Assembly (NCBI GenBank): GCA_027001645.1
Contig: JALTMP010000321.1
Location: 1-38,301, forward strand
Origin: Candidatus Heimdallarchaeota archaeon
GTDB lineage: Archaea > Asgardarchaeota > Heimdallarchaeia > Heimdallarchaeales > JAJRWK01
Length of the DNA stretch: 38,301 nucleotides
Reading direction: 5' to 3'
A program made the position numbers and the translations under genes. This document shows positions 26,640 to 35,638 of the stretch, in pieces. How positions within the stretch are numbered: position 1 is the first letter of the stretch; each line of letters starts with the position of its first letter. The notes beneath the pieces were generated by a model. It had not been told where the DNA came from and made no database searches. It saw nothing but the letters and a program-made list of their open reading frames with translations.

Positions 26640-28853
26640 ATGCCGCTCGAAATAGGATTCCATCAGAAAACAAATGAACCAATTACTCTTCCCCGAAATG
26701 CATTGAAAAGACACATAGTGGCACTGGGGTCTTCAGGAAGTGGGAAAACGGTCATGGGCAAAGCAATTATCGAAGAATGCGTTCGAGAAGAAATTCCTGT
26801 GATTGTCATTGATATCCAAGGAGATCTTGCGAGTCTCGCTCTTCTAGGAGATAAGAACTCAGTAACTGAGAAAGGAACCCCTGAAAGAATATATGAAGAC
26901 TACAAAAAGAAAGCCGCGGTGGCCATTTTCACTCCTGCGTCGCGAAAAGGCATTCCAATAAGCATTAATCCTCTAAAAGCCCCTCCAGAAGGTATTGATG
27001 AAGAAGACCGGATCCTTTCTATTGATGCAACAGCGTCATCTGTTCTCCCGTTCCTCGGCTATGATGAAGATACCGATGCGGGAAGCCTTGTAAAAGACTA
27101 TTTATTTGTCCTTCTTCAAAGAATTTGGGAAAAGAACGAAGAAATTAATGGATTTGGAGATCTCGCCCAAGCTATCACGAACGATGCTAATTACTTGCAG
27201 CCCGGAGAAGAAAATCTGCTCACAGAAAAAGAAAAGGAAAAGCTAGCTCGCAAAGTGAGAGGCTTAACTGTTGGCGCTGATGCTCTGCTTTTCAACTTGG
27301 GGATCTCTCTGGATGTAGAAAATCTAATTAGCTGGGCGCCTAAGGGTAAGGTTCCTGTCAACATATTATATCTCAACACTCTTCATCGGGATAGAGACAA
27401 GCAATCCTTCATTGCAGTCATTGCTCAGGAGACCTATCGATGGATGCTTAAGAATCCCTCTAGGAAAGTTCAGCTCATCTTCTTCATCGATGAACTTGCC
27501 GGATTGGTTCCACCACACCCGTATAACCCGCCAACTAAGAAATACATACAGCTTCTCATGAAACAAGCTCGGAAATATGGCGTGTCAATGATGCTAGCAA
27601 CTCAAAACATCTCGGATGTGGATTACAAGTCTCTTTCTCAAGTAGCTACCTGGTTTCTTGGTAGAATGATGACACAGCAAGATCTTGCAAAAGTCAGACA
27701 AATCATTGAATCTATCAGCCCTAGTGAGGCTGACTCCATCATTGCTCAACTTCCAAAACTCACCGTTGGAAAATTCATGCTTCTATCACCTGACAACTAC
27801 GATGAGGTTCAACCCATTAGAGTAAGATGGCTAGTTACTGATCATCGAACCCTAGATGACACTCAAGTCAAGGAGATCATGGATCAATCTGGTTATCGCT
27901 CATTATTCACAAAAATGGAAGAAACCGCAGAGGAAGAGGCGAAAATTAAAGGAATTGTTGAATCCTCTGCCATAATTGAGGAGGAAGAGGAAGAAAAGCC
28001 CCCAGAAGAAACTAAGAAAATCGAAAAAGGAAACCTCAATCAGATCATCAGCCAGCTTCAAACTAAGCCTGAAGCCCTCAGTGCTGAAGAAATTGCTGAA
28101 CTAAGTGGAGTTTCCAAGAGCCAAGCTAACAAAGAATTAAAAGCGCTTGTAGATTCTGGAAAACTCGTAAAAGGTAAGTACAAAGGAAAGACTGTTTTCT
28201 ACAACCCTGAAACTGGAATTGATCCCGAGAAATTCATTGTGGGGGCTGTCTATAGATTCCCCTTGAAATTCCCAATCGCTAAGGCCAAAAAGAGAATCAG
28301 AGACGGAATGATGAAAACACTGGGAGTTGTCCAAGAAAGAGTAGTTGGACAACCTCGACTTTACTACGTCCCCTTCTGGAGGGTGCCAGTATTTAGATGG
28401 GTTAAGAAAGGTGGCTTGCTTGGCTTTGTTGGCAGAAAAGAGGTAAAAGAACGATTCTATGTGTATGTCAATGCATTAACTGGAGAAATTTTTGTTCCAG
28501 ATTCTGGACAACTCAAGTCTATAAATATGCTTGAGGAAATTAATCTGAATAAGCTCGATCTTCCTAGCAAAGGTTCAATCCGCTTCGAAAAACTTGTTCC
28601 TGGAACACTACGAGGGCAGGATCTTTTACCAAAGATGGCTCGCGAAGACGCCGCAGAACAAGTAAGGATGGTAATTGGAGCTGACCTAGCAGAGGACGAA
28701 AACCCAGCACTAGTCTATATGCCACTATGGGAATTCCTTGTTGAGGATAAACAGATTCCCGATAATAAGCGCTATCTATGGCTGGATGGTTACCTTGGAA
28801 CCATTTACAATGAAGACATCACTGCTCAAGCTCGACTCGTTGCAACGGACTAA
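26640..28853 (+). CDS. HerA/DUF87-like P-loop ATPase with winged-helix and duplicated C-terminal module
   Basis: Walker A LGSSGSGKTVMGKAI, VIVIDIQGDLASL, LIFFIDELAGLVP, MLATQNISDVDYKSLSQ; wHTH LSAEEIAELSGVSKSQANKELKALVDSGKLVKGKYKGKTVFY; two YVPFW/YMPLW segments. Confidence 0.88.
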   Translation: MPLEIGFHQKTNEPITLPRNALKRHIVALGSSGSGKTVMGKAIIEECVREEIPVIVIDIQGDLASLALLGDKNSVTEKGTPERIYEDYKKKAAVAIFTPASRKGIPISINPLKAPPEGIDEEDRILSIDATASSVLPFLGYDEDTDAGSLVKDYLFVLLQRIWEKNEEINGFGDLAQAITNDANYLQPGEENLLTEKEKEKLARKVRGLTVGADALLFNLGISLDVENLISWAPKGKVPVNILYLNTLHRDRDKQSFIAVIAQETYRWMLKNPSRKVQLIFFIDELAGLVPPHPYNPPTKKYIQLLMKQARKYGVSMMLATQNISDVDYKSLSQVATWFLGRMMTQQDLAKVRQIIESISPSEADSIIAQLPKLTVGKFMLLSPDNYDEVQPIRVRWLVTDHRTLDDTQVKEIMDQSGYRSLFTKMEETAEEEAKIKGIVESSAIIEEEEEEKPPEETKKIEKGNLNQIISQLQTKPEALSAEEIAELSGVSKSQANKELKALVDSGKLVKGKYKGKTVFYNPETGIDPEKFIVGAVYRFPLKFPIAKAKKRIRDGMMKTLGVVQERVVGQPRLYYVPFWRVPVFRWVKKGGLLGFVGRKEVKERFYVYVNALTGEIFVPDSGQLKSINMLEEINLNKLDLPSKGSIRFEKLVPGTLRGQDLLPKMAREDAAEQVRMVIGADLAEDENPALVYMPLWEFLVEDKQIPDNKRYLWLDGYLGTIYNEDITAQARLVATD

Positions 28854-28997
28854 CCTTTATTAACGATCTCTTTACATTCCCTCCCTCTTCTTTTTTCTCT
28901 GCACTCGGAAATCCAAGAATCGCATGGTTTATTGAGCTTGCTCCCATAAACCATTTATTTTAGAAGATTGATTAGCTGTGTAGGAATAGGTGTCATT

Positions 28998-30032
28998 ATG
29001 AGTAAAGAAGAAAAAGCATCTAAGTCAAAAACTGATTCCGCCACTAAGAAAGGAGCAACATCTAGTCAACCCACAGAAAAAAAAGAACCAGTATTCGATT
29101 TGAGCGACGGATTCAGTAAAGAAGATGTTCGAGCAATTCTGCTAAGCCTATGGCGATTCATCAAGTATTTTATCAAGTTGATTCTCTATCCCGTTATTTC
29201 ACTCGCAAACTGGATCAAGAAATCAATTGTATTCCTGCGAGTGCCAAGCGATAACACAAGAACACTTACAGAAGATGAAAAAATCTACGTCGAATCTATA
29301 CCCGTCGTTATCCTGACAACAGGGATTGGACTTGGAATAACAATCAGTATTTTTGCACTTCTCCAAATTAATTCTCTCTTGGAGCAACTACTCTCATTCG
29401 AGTTTACGAAAGCAATAGGGAAGATCTGGGACGCATTTGTTTGGGTCATTACTGGGATTTGGACCGTTCTAAAATACGTCGTCTTAGGAATTTGGTCTGC
29501 TGTTTCTGCTGTTTATGATTTCCTAAACAGTCTTGTTAATAATCCATATGTTGCTATGACAATCTTGGCATTCATCGCTATGATCATTATTCTGCTGTTC
29601 CTCGTATTGCTAGAACTGGAAGTTTTCCAAAAAAGTGCTGGAGTTTTCAGCCGTTTTGTGAATTGGTTATTGGAACGACCTGAAGAAGCATTGAACCGTA
29701 TCACACAATTCATTAGAAAGATAAATCACTTAATTAGTGTGCTCGTGATTGGTGAAGACAAGCTAAACACAAGAAGCCAGAAATACTTCAAAAGAGTTGT
29801 TGGTGCAGTGCTAACCTTCAGCTTTGTGTTCCTCTTCATTGCAATAGCCATTGCATGGAGCTCTCCACAACTTCATGAAGGAAATGCAATCCAAGTCTTT
29901 TGGTACGCCATCTTTGTATGCGTCCTTTTCGCACTGCTTGCGGGCTTTTTCATGTTTTGGATAACAGCGAGTGTCCTCGACCTTATCGCCAGGGGAAAAT
30001 ACACTATCAAGTCTGCCACAGCTACCTCTTGA
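28998..30032 (+). CDS. polytopic membrane protein, unknown function
   Basis: Charged N-terminal tail then about 5 hydrophobic segments. ATG 28998 has GGTG upstream; the tracker start is TTG 28968. Confidence 0.75.
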   Translation: MSKEEKASKSKTDSATKKGATSSQPTEKKEPVFDLSDGFSKEDVRAILLSLWRFIKYFIKLILYPVISLANWIKKSIVFLRVPSDNTRTLTEDEKIYVESIPVVILTTGIGLGITISIFALLQINSLLEQLLSFEFTKAIGKIWDAFVWVITGIWTVLKYVVLGIWSAVSAVYDFLNSLVNNPYVAMTILAFIAMIIILLFLVLLELEVFQKSAGVFSRFVNWLLERPEEALNRITQFIRKINHLISVLVIGEDKLNTRSQKYFKRVVGAVLTFSFVFLFIAIAIAWSSPQLHEGNAIQVFWYAIFVCVLFALLAGFFMFWITASVLDLIARGKYTIKSATATS

Positions 30033-30091
30033 TAAACAGCGAACAAATCCTTTCTCCCCTTCTTTCAATTATGAACAGAGGCGTTCCTTGA

Positions 30092-30643
30092 ATGGAAAAA
30101 CGTACTTCTCCTTCTTCCAATGACACCGGCGCCATAATTCGAGACGCCCTTGCTAACGATCTGCCCCATATTGTCAGCCTTTGGAAAGAAACACTAATCG
30201 AGCATGTTAAGGCAGAACCTGACCACTACCAACCAGATGAACAAGCTCTGAAATTCTATTTCAATATGCTTGATCGTGTCCGAGAAACTCCTGATCACTA
30301 TTTGCGCGTAGCAGTCGTTGATGACTATGTTGTTGCCTTCCTTTATGGGTACATGCGTTATCTTCCCCCAGTGTTCAAGTCAAGCAAACAAGCGTACATC
30401 TCTGACATCACAGTTCAGAAAGAATACCGCTCAAAGGGCCTTGGCCGGTTATTAATTGCCGATTTCACAAAATGGGCTAAACAGCGATTTGCAGACAGCA
30501 TAAGTCTCCATGCGCATGTTGCCAATACTTCTGCCATTGAATTTTATGAAAAAATAGGTCTTAAGAAGCAAATGTACGTAATGAGAGCACCCCTTTCAGA
30601 AGTTCTGTCAAAAATGAATCTCCTTTCTGACTCTGACCACTAG
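30092..30643 (+). CDS. GNAT-family N-acetyltransferase
   Basis: IRDALANDLPHIVSLWKE; AYISDITVQKEYRSKGLGRLLIADFTKWAKQ acetyl-CoA loop; NTSAIEFYEKIGLKKQMYVM. Confidence 0.93.
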   Translation: MEKRTSPSSNDTGAIIRDALANDLPHIVSLWKETLIEHVKAEPDHYQPDEQALKFYFNMLDRVRETPDHYLRVAVVDDYVVAFLYGYMRYLPPVFKSSKQAYISDITVQKEYRSKGLGRLLIADFTKWAKQRFADSISLHAHVANTSAIEFYEKIGLKKQMYVMRAPLSEVLSKMNLLSDSDH

Positions 30644-30718
30644 TTGGGTGCGGCGTCTGCCTTATTCAAAGCAAAATGCGAATGCTAATTAACTTCTCAG
30701 TTCATTCGAAGAATAGAC

Positions 30719-31654
30719 ATGGAAAATAACCGATGCCCCAACTGTGGGATTTTACTTCGAGAAGACTTTCGCTTTTGTCCCTCGTGCGGCCAGCCATTGA
30801 ATCGTGTTCTTCCTAACCCCTCCGAACCCTTAAAGGACGATACAACTACACCACCCCCTATCTCATTTTCAGAACGCCAATCTCTCTCTAAACCCCATGG
30901 AACCTCGGTCCCCGCCCAGCCCGGTCATGTTCCCACGCAAGACTTTGTCTCCGCAACCACGGAAGAGCAACCTTACTTGGCGAGAATGTTACCCGCCCAG
31001 CCTCTTCCACCCTTTCTTACAAAAACAGATGTGTTTTCTGGATTGTATTACTGGTTTGCAGTTTCTATTGGACTTCTCCTTAGATACATTCTACTCACAG
31101 ATTCTTTGCTCTCTTTTTCTCAAATCGTCGATAGTCTTCGAGGAGGATTCTTAGTTGCTCTTACCGTTTTCATCATTTTAAAAGTAGTAACCCGGTCTAA
31201 TGCGTATTATGCAGAATTTACGTTTTCAAGCGACTCTTTTGCTAGCGTTATGGCTGGAACTTCGATCTTTCTAGGGTATCTGCCAGATATCGCCAAGCTC
31301 AAGAAAACAAAGCTCCCCCCTCAACAGAAAGGAAAAATTGCCACATTCACGAGTCTCTGGATATTTGTTTCTAGCATTATCTATCTGTATCTTGGCTATG
31401 CCCTATCTCCTCTGTCTGGCACTCCCGCTCTACTGTTGGGTAATAATAGCGGTTCACTGAGCGTATTATGGATGTCTGGTCAAGTGATGGCAGCTATCGC
31501 ATTTGTAATGACGATTTCTGCCCCGTTTAGTTTTGGCAATGAAATGTCTATGAGTAACCCAAGAATCCAAAGTTTGGTCAGAATCGGTTCTTTCATCGTA
31601 TTATTCTTTGGTTTAAGCTCACAAGGTCAATCCCTTCTTCCTTCTATCGCTTAG
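30719..31654 (+). CDS. zinc-ribbon (CPNCG/CPSCG) multi-TM membrane protein
   Basis: RCPNCGILLREDFRFCPSCGQPL, Pro-rich linker, then multiple hydrophobic helices. Confidence 0.8.
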   Translation: MENNRCPNCGILLREDFRFCPSCGQPLNRVLPNPSEPLKDDTTTPPPISFSERQSLSKPHGTSVPAQPGHVPTQDFVSATTEEQPYLARMLPAQPLPPFLTKTDVFSGLYYWFAVSIGLLLRYILLTDSLLSFSQIVDSLRGGFLVALTVFIILKVVTRSNAYYAEFTFSSDSFASVMAGTSIFLGYLPDIAKLKKTKLPPQQKGKIATFTSLWIFVSSIIYLYLGYALSPLSGTPALLLGNNSGSLSVLWMSGQVMAAIAFVMTISAPFSFGNEMSMSNPRIQSLVRIGSFIVLFFGLSSQGQSLLPSIA

Positions 31655-31703
31655 GTATCGATGAATAAGTCTTAAACAAATTGTGACAATAGAGGTAATA
31701 GTT

Positions 31704-32690
31704 ATGTCAAAACAGCAAATATCAATAGAAACAATTTCGAAAAAGCTCGAAAAAACCGTTGAAGAAATAAAGAAAGTCATTGTGGGCCAAGACGAAATCA
31801 TTGAGGGCGTCTTGCTTGGTTTGCTAGCTGATGGACACGTGCTTTTGGAAGGTGTTCCCGGAGTCGGAAAAACGCTCCTTGTACGCGCGCTTGCAAAATC
31901 CTTAAGTTGTGATTTTAGCCGTATACAATTTACCCCTGATTTGATGCCTGGCGACGTTACAGGAGTTACAGCGTATAATCCAAGCACTGGAGAATTTTAC
32001 TTTAAGCGAGGACCTATTTTTGCGAATATTCTTCTAGCGGATGAAATAAACCGTGCTCCACCTAAAACACAGGCATCAATGCTTGAAGCCATGCAAGAAA
32101 GACAGGTTAGCATGGATGAAAAAACTTACACTTTGGAAAGACCTTTCTTAGTCATAGCAACTCAAAACCCCGTTGAGCAAGAAGGAACCTATCCTTTGCC
32201 AGAAGCGCAACTTGATCGGTTTGTCTTCAAGTTGCTCGTTGAATATCCCGGGGTTGACGACGAGTTAGAAATTGTTGAAAGATTTACTTCTGGTGAGGAC
32301 GCCTATGTCAAACTTGAACAAATAGTTCCCTCTCTCAACAAGTCCGAAATAGTTCAAGTTCAGCAAGTTCTTCGAGAGCAAATTAAACTAGAACGAGAAA
32401 TTATGGAATATATCGTTAAACTAGTAAATGCCACTCGACAAAGTGAAGAAGTAGAAATAGGAGCATCACCACGAGCAAGCTTATGGCTTGCAATCACCGG
32501 GAAAGCAAGAGCTTTGTTAAGCGGCAGGGATTACGTTAGCCCCGGAGACATTCAAAGAGTGGCTCCCATGGTCCTTCGCCATCGAATCATCATCAAGCCC
32601 GAGTGGGAATTTGAAGGCATAACTTCTGATACCATTATTGAACGAGTTCTCAAATACGTAGAACCCCCAACACTTGAAGTATCATCGTAA
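31704..32690 (+). CDS. MoxR-family AAA+ ATPase
   Basis: GQDEIIEGVLLGLLADGHVLLEGVPGVGKTLLVRALA, IQFTPDLMPGDVTG, LLADEINRAPPKTQASMLEAMQERQV, ATQNPVEQEGTYPLPEAQLDRF. ATG 31704 preceded by GAGGTA. Confidence 0.96.
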   Translation: MSKQQISIETISKKLEKTVEEIKKVIVGQDEIIEGVLLGLLADGHVLLEGVPGVGKTLLVRALAKSLSCDFSRIQFTPDLMPGDVTGVTAYNPSTGEFYFKRGPIFANILLADEINRAPPKTQASMLEAMQERQVSMDEKTYTLERPFLVIATQNPVEQEGTYPLPEAQLDRFVFKLLVEYPGVDDELEIVERFTSGEDAYVKLEQIVPSLNKSEIVQVQQVLREQIKLEREIMEYIVKLVNATRQSEEVEIGASPRASLWLAITGKARALLSGRDYVSPGDIQRVAPMVLRHRIIIKPEWEFEGITSDTIIERVLKYVEPPTLEVSS

Positions 32691-32837
32691 AAGGTAGCAT
32701 GGAGAAGAAAAACAATGCAGATCAAAATGCTGAGTAATATGCGAACGCTACCGTCTCCTATCAACTCAGATGCATCTCTTTTCCTTTTTGAAAATACTTA
32801 CATCCATCCAAGTATAGGACCTATCTAGGTGAAATCT

Positions 32838-34991
32838 ATGCAAAAGTTATTTCTGATCCTGGCCATCTTGATGCTGACTACCAGCGTTGCTGTGAGTACA
32901 GAACTTCTTGCTAATCAACTAGAAGACACCAATGCCAACAAAGGCCTCGATCAAGAAATAGTTCGATCCACACCTAGTGATGTTTACATTGAAGAGTATG
33001 CTAGATATGAGCGTGCGGTTGGGAATGAACGACCAAGACAATATTTGAAAGGACTAGTTTCTTGGTTTCTTCTAGCAGGTGTTTCAATTGAGTTTTTCTT
33101 GAACACATCTGATATTATTGGTGAACCTAAAATCTGGGACCCAAACGACCCCAATGATCCAACAAAGGTCGAATACGAGATACACCCTGACCGCATCACT
33201 ATAACCCCCAGTAGCCAAACTTTCATGTACGAAATAGAAGCTTATTACGACCCTGACGTAATCGGAGATACTGGATTCATTGTTATCTTCCAGACTCAAA
33301 CCGTAAACTTTCCCCTAAACTTCGATCTAGAAAACGGCACTACTATCTATGCTTACACCGATTACAAATACACTGTCCTACTCCCTGAAGGAGCCGGAAT
33401 CGTTAGTTACGGCCCTACTGATGCAGAGCTCTTCAAAGAAGGGAATCGCTTTGGTTTAAAATGGGAATATCGCCATCGGGCAATGGACAGTAAACATGAC
33501 CCCTTTGTAGGTGTTATTACATACGCCTTTGATCCCATCTATCTCCAATTTACCGAGATTATCTATCAAAACCGAAAACAACAAGAAATCAAACAAGAAC
33601 AAGAACAGCGTCTCCGTCTCCAAAACCTTGCTCTCATACTCATTGCCATTTTCAGCTTCATTGCGGCCCTACTGGCAATCTTACTTGCCTACCTCATAGT
33701 AAAACGACAGTTTAAGCCTAAATTGGAAGAAGCCAAGCAACTTCCTCGAAAAACAGCCAAAGATGTTGAAAAGACAAGAACCATGCAGAAAAAAATAGCA
33801 GCATTTCTAGCAATCGGATTCTTGGTTCTTTCATCACAAGCATTCCTATCAGTAACATTTGCTCAAGATGCAATACAACCAAAAAATGATCGCATTGTTT
33901 GGGATGGGGTCATTGAATTGTTCAAGGACGGTCTTTCAGAGGAAACCGTCCAGATGGCTCTTCCAATTCCCCAGTCCAGAATAGTTATCTGGGTTAACAC
34001 TTCTCAAGTTCTTGCCTTTACACCTTATGATTCATCTGGAGCTGAGCTCAACTACGAGACCTTTTCGGATCGATTTGTTGTAAATAACCCTGGGGATTAT
34101 ATCAAGTATCGCATGACTAAGCCCTATGAGGTTTACAATAACAGCGGAATGCTCATCTACATCAATCGGTTCTGGCTGGAATTTGTGAATCCAAATGCTC
34201 AACCCGATGAAATCTCGTATTTTCCAGCAGACATAACTTACACTGTTGTGTTACCCAGTGACGCCATTGTATATTCCGCTTCCCCGTCAGACCTCATGAA
34301 ATTTGAGCGGGGTCAAGATGGCAGAAAAAGGATCTCTTTCAAAGATGAATTACGGCAGATAGACGCATTTCATGATCCCTTCACTCTTCAAGTAACGTTT
34401 AGCTTTGAAAATGTCCTAGATGCAATCGAGAACCTAAATGTTGAATTTGAGCAGTTTAAGGTAGAAACCTTAAATCAACAAGAACTTATCCAATCAACAG
34501 CACAACAACTGCTCCTCATTGCTCTCCTTGCAATCATTACTCCAATTCTAGCATTCATCCTTGCTTATTGGGTTTTTAGAAAAAGATTTCAACGTATGCT
34601 TGAGGAGCAACAAGAAAAAACCGAGGAAGAACTACTTTTAGAATCTCCTCAGATACAAATTCTCCTCGAGATGCAGAAGAATCTTGAAAAACAACCTTGG
34701 CGTGCAGTCAAAGGTGCCTACGACATGTTGAAACACCTATTAGCAACCATTAGCCATCAGTCTCTCGATCGATTCGATCTCGACATTGCCTTACAAGAGC
34801 TTATTGAGCTAGGGTATTCTGTTGATATTGAACGGATTAAGGAAACCTACAAGTTGTTGCAACCCCTAATCGAAACCATCGAACGCGAAAAAGGCATTCC
34901 AATGGATAATGACGAAGCTGCCAGAATCATTCAAGACACTGATGATCTAATTCAAGAGCTGTGGAAAATATACCGGAGGCAAAAAACATGA
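32838..34991 (+). CDS. internally duplicated membrane protein of the MoxR-DUF58 operon
   Basis: Signal peptide MQKLFLILAILMLTTSVAVS, ectodomain, TM; then a second signal-peptide-like segment, ectodomain and TM; helical C-terminal domain. AGGTGA upstream of ATG 32838. Confidence 0.8.
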   Translation: MQKLFLILAILMLTTSVAVSTELLANQLEDTNANKGLDQEIVRSTPSDVYIEEYARYERAVGNERPRQYLKGLVSWFLLAGVSIEFFLNTSDIIGEPKIWDPNDPNDPTKVEYEIHPDRITITPSSQTFMYEIEAYYDPDVIGDTGFIVIFQTQTVNFPLNFDLENGTTIYAYTDYKYTVLLPEGAGIVSYGPTDAELFKEGNRFGLKWEYRHRAMDSKHDPFVGVITYAFDPIYLQFTEIIYQNRKQQEIKQEQEQRLRLQNLALILIAIFSFIAALLAILLAYLIVKRQFKPKLEEAKQLPRKTAKDVEKTRTMQKKIAAFLAIGFLVLSSQAFLSVTFAQDAIQPKNDRIVWDGVIELFKDGLSEETVQMALPIPQSRIVIWVNTSQVLAFTPYDSSGAELNYETFSDRFVVNNPGDYIKYRMTKPYEVYNNSGMLIYINRFWLEFVNPNAQPDEISYFPADITYTVVLPSDAIVYSASPSDLMKFERGQDGRKRISFKDELRQIDAFHDPFTLQVTFSFENVLDAIENLNVEFEQFKVETLNQQELIQSTAQQLLLIALLAIITPILAFILAYWVFRKRFQRMLEEQQEKTEEELLLESPQIQILLEMQKNLEKQPWRAVKGAYDMLKHLLATISHQSLDRFDLDIALQELIELGYSVDIERIKETYKLLQPLIETIEREKGIPMDNDEAARIIQDTDDLIQELWKIYRRQKT

Positions 34992-35638
34992 ATTCAAACA
35001 AATCACTTTCAATGCTCCTTTTGGTTCTCCTATTCTTTGGTGCTATGAACATATCCTTAGGAGCTGCAGCACCCGCTACACAGACCTACATCGAAGATTT
35101 CGATGATGGCTTTCAACTCAAAATTCAAGTAACGGGAGAATTACAATGGCCAGAACAAGAGCCCCAACCGATCAATGTCACAATAATCGCGCATGAAATG
35201 CCTTTGGACGTGGCTGCAAGGATTTTCATTACGCTCATTAGCATTCAAGTAATCCAAGGGGATCAAGCCATCGATCTAAAAGCATCTACCATAAACAAGG
35301 CCCTAGACGCAATCAATCAATCTATCACAGAGACCATAACTCTGAATCCGCCACCAGTAGACAGTTTTCATTTAAACGTCACTGTGATCGGATCAACAGA
35401 ATTGGGAGGAAACCAATCCCCCCAGAAGCAAGTGGTAGTCCAGTTTCCTAAAGAAGGGTCGATAATTGTTTTGAGAGAAGAATTAAAGCCATTGATTCAA
35501 CTTTATGGTTTTCCTGATCGAACTTCATTTTGGTTGTGGTTCCGAATCTTCTTGGTTCCCCTTGGGATTATAGCACTACAATTTGGGTTTGTAGCCACAT
35601 ACGTTGGTTTGAACAAAATGCGGAGGAAACAAAAGTGA
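34988..35638 (+). CDS. signal peptide + ectodomain + single C-terminal TM protein of the MoxR-DUF58 operon
   Basis: MNSNKSLSMLLLVLLFFGAMNISLGAAA; C-terminal TM SFWLWFRIFLVPLGIIALQFGFVATYVG. Starts in an ATGA overlap; GGAGG upstream. Confidence 0.78.
   Translation: MNSNKSLSMLLLVLLFFGAMNISLGAAAPATQTYIEDFDDGFQLKIQVTGELQWPEQEPQPINVTIIAHEMPLDVAARIFITLISIQVIQGDQAIDLKASTINKALDAINQSITETITLNPPPVDSFHLNVTVIGSTELGGNQSPQKQVVVQFPKEGSIIVLREELKPLIQLYGFPDRTSFWLWFRIFLVPLGIIALQFGFVATYVGLNKMRRKQK

Noticed and set aside
26640-28853. HerA-NurA defence/repair system (or Sir2-HerA-type)
   Set aside because: No nurA, Sir2, DUF4297 or nuclease gene is adjacent; neighbours are membrane proteins.
31619-31987. 122-aa minus-strand ORF
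   Set aside because: Antisense to the MoxR P-loop region; no domain features.
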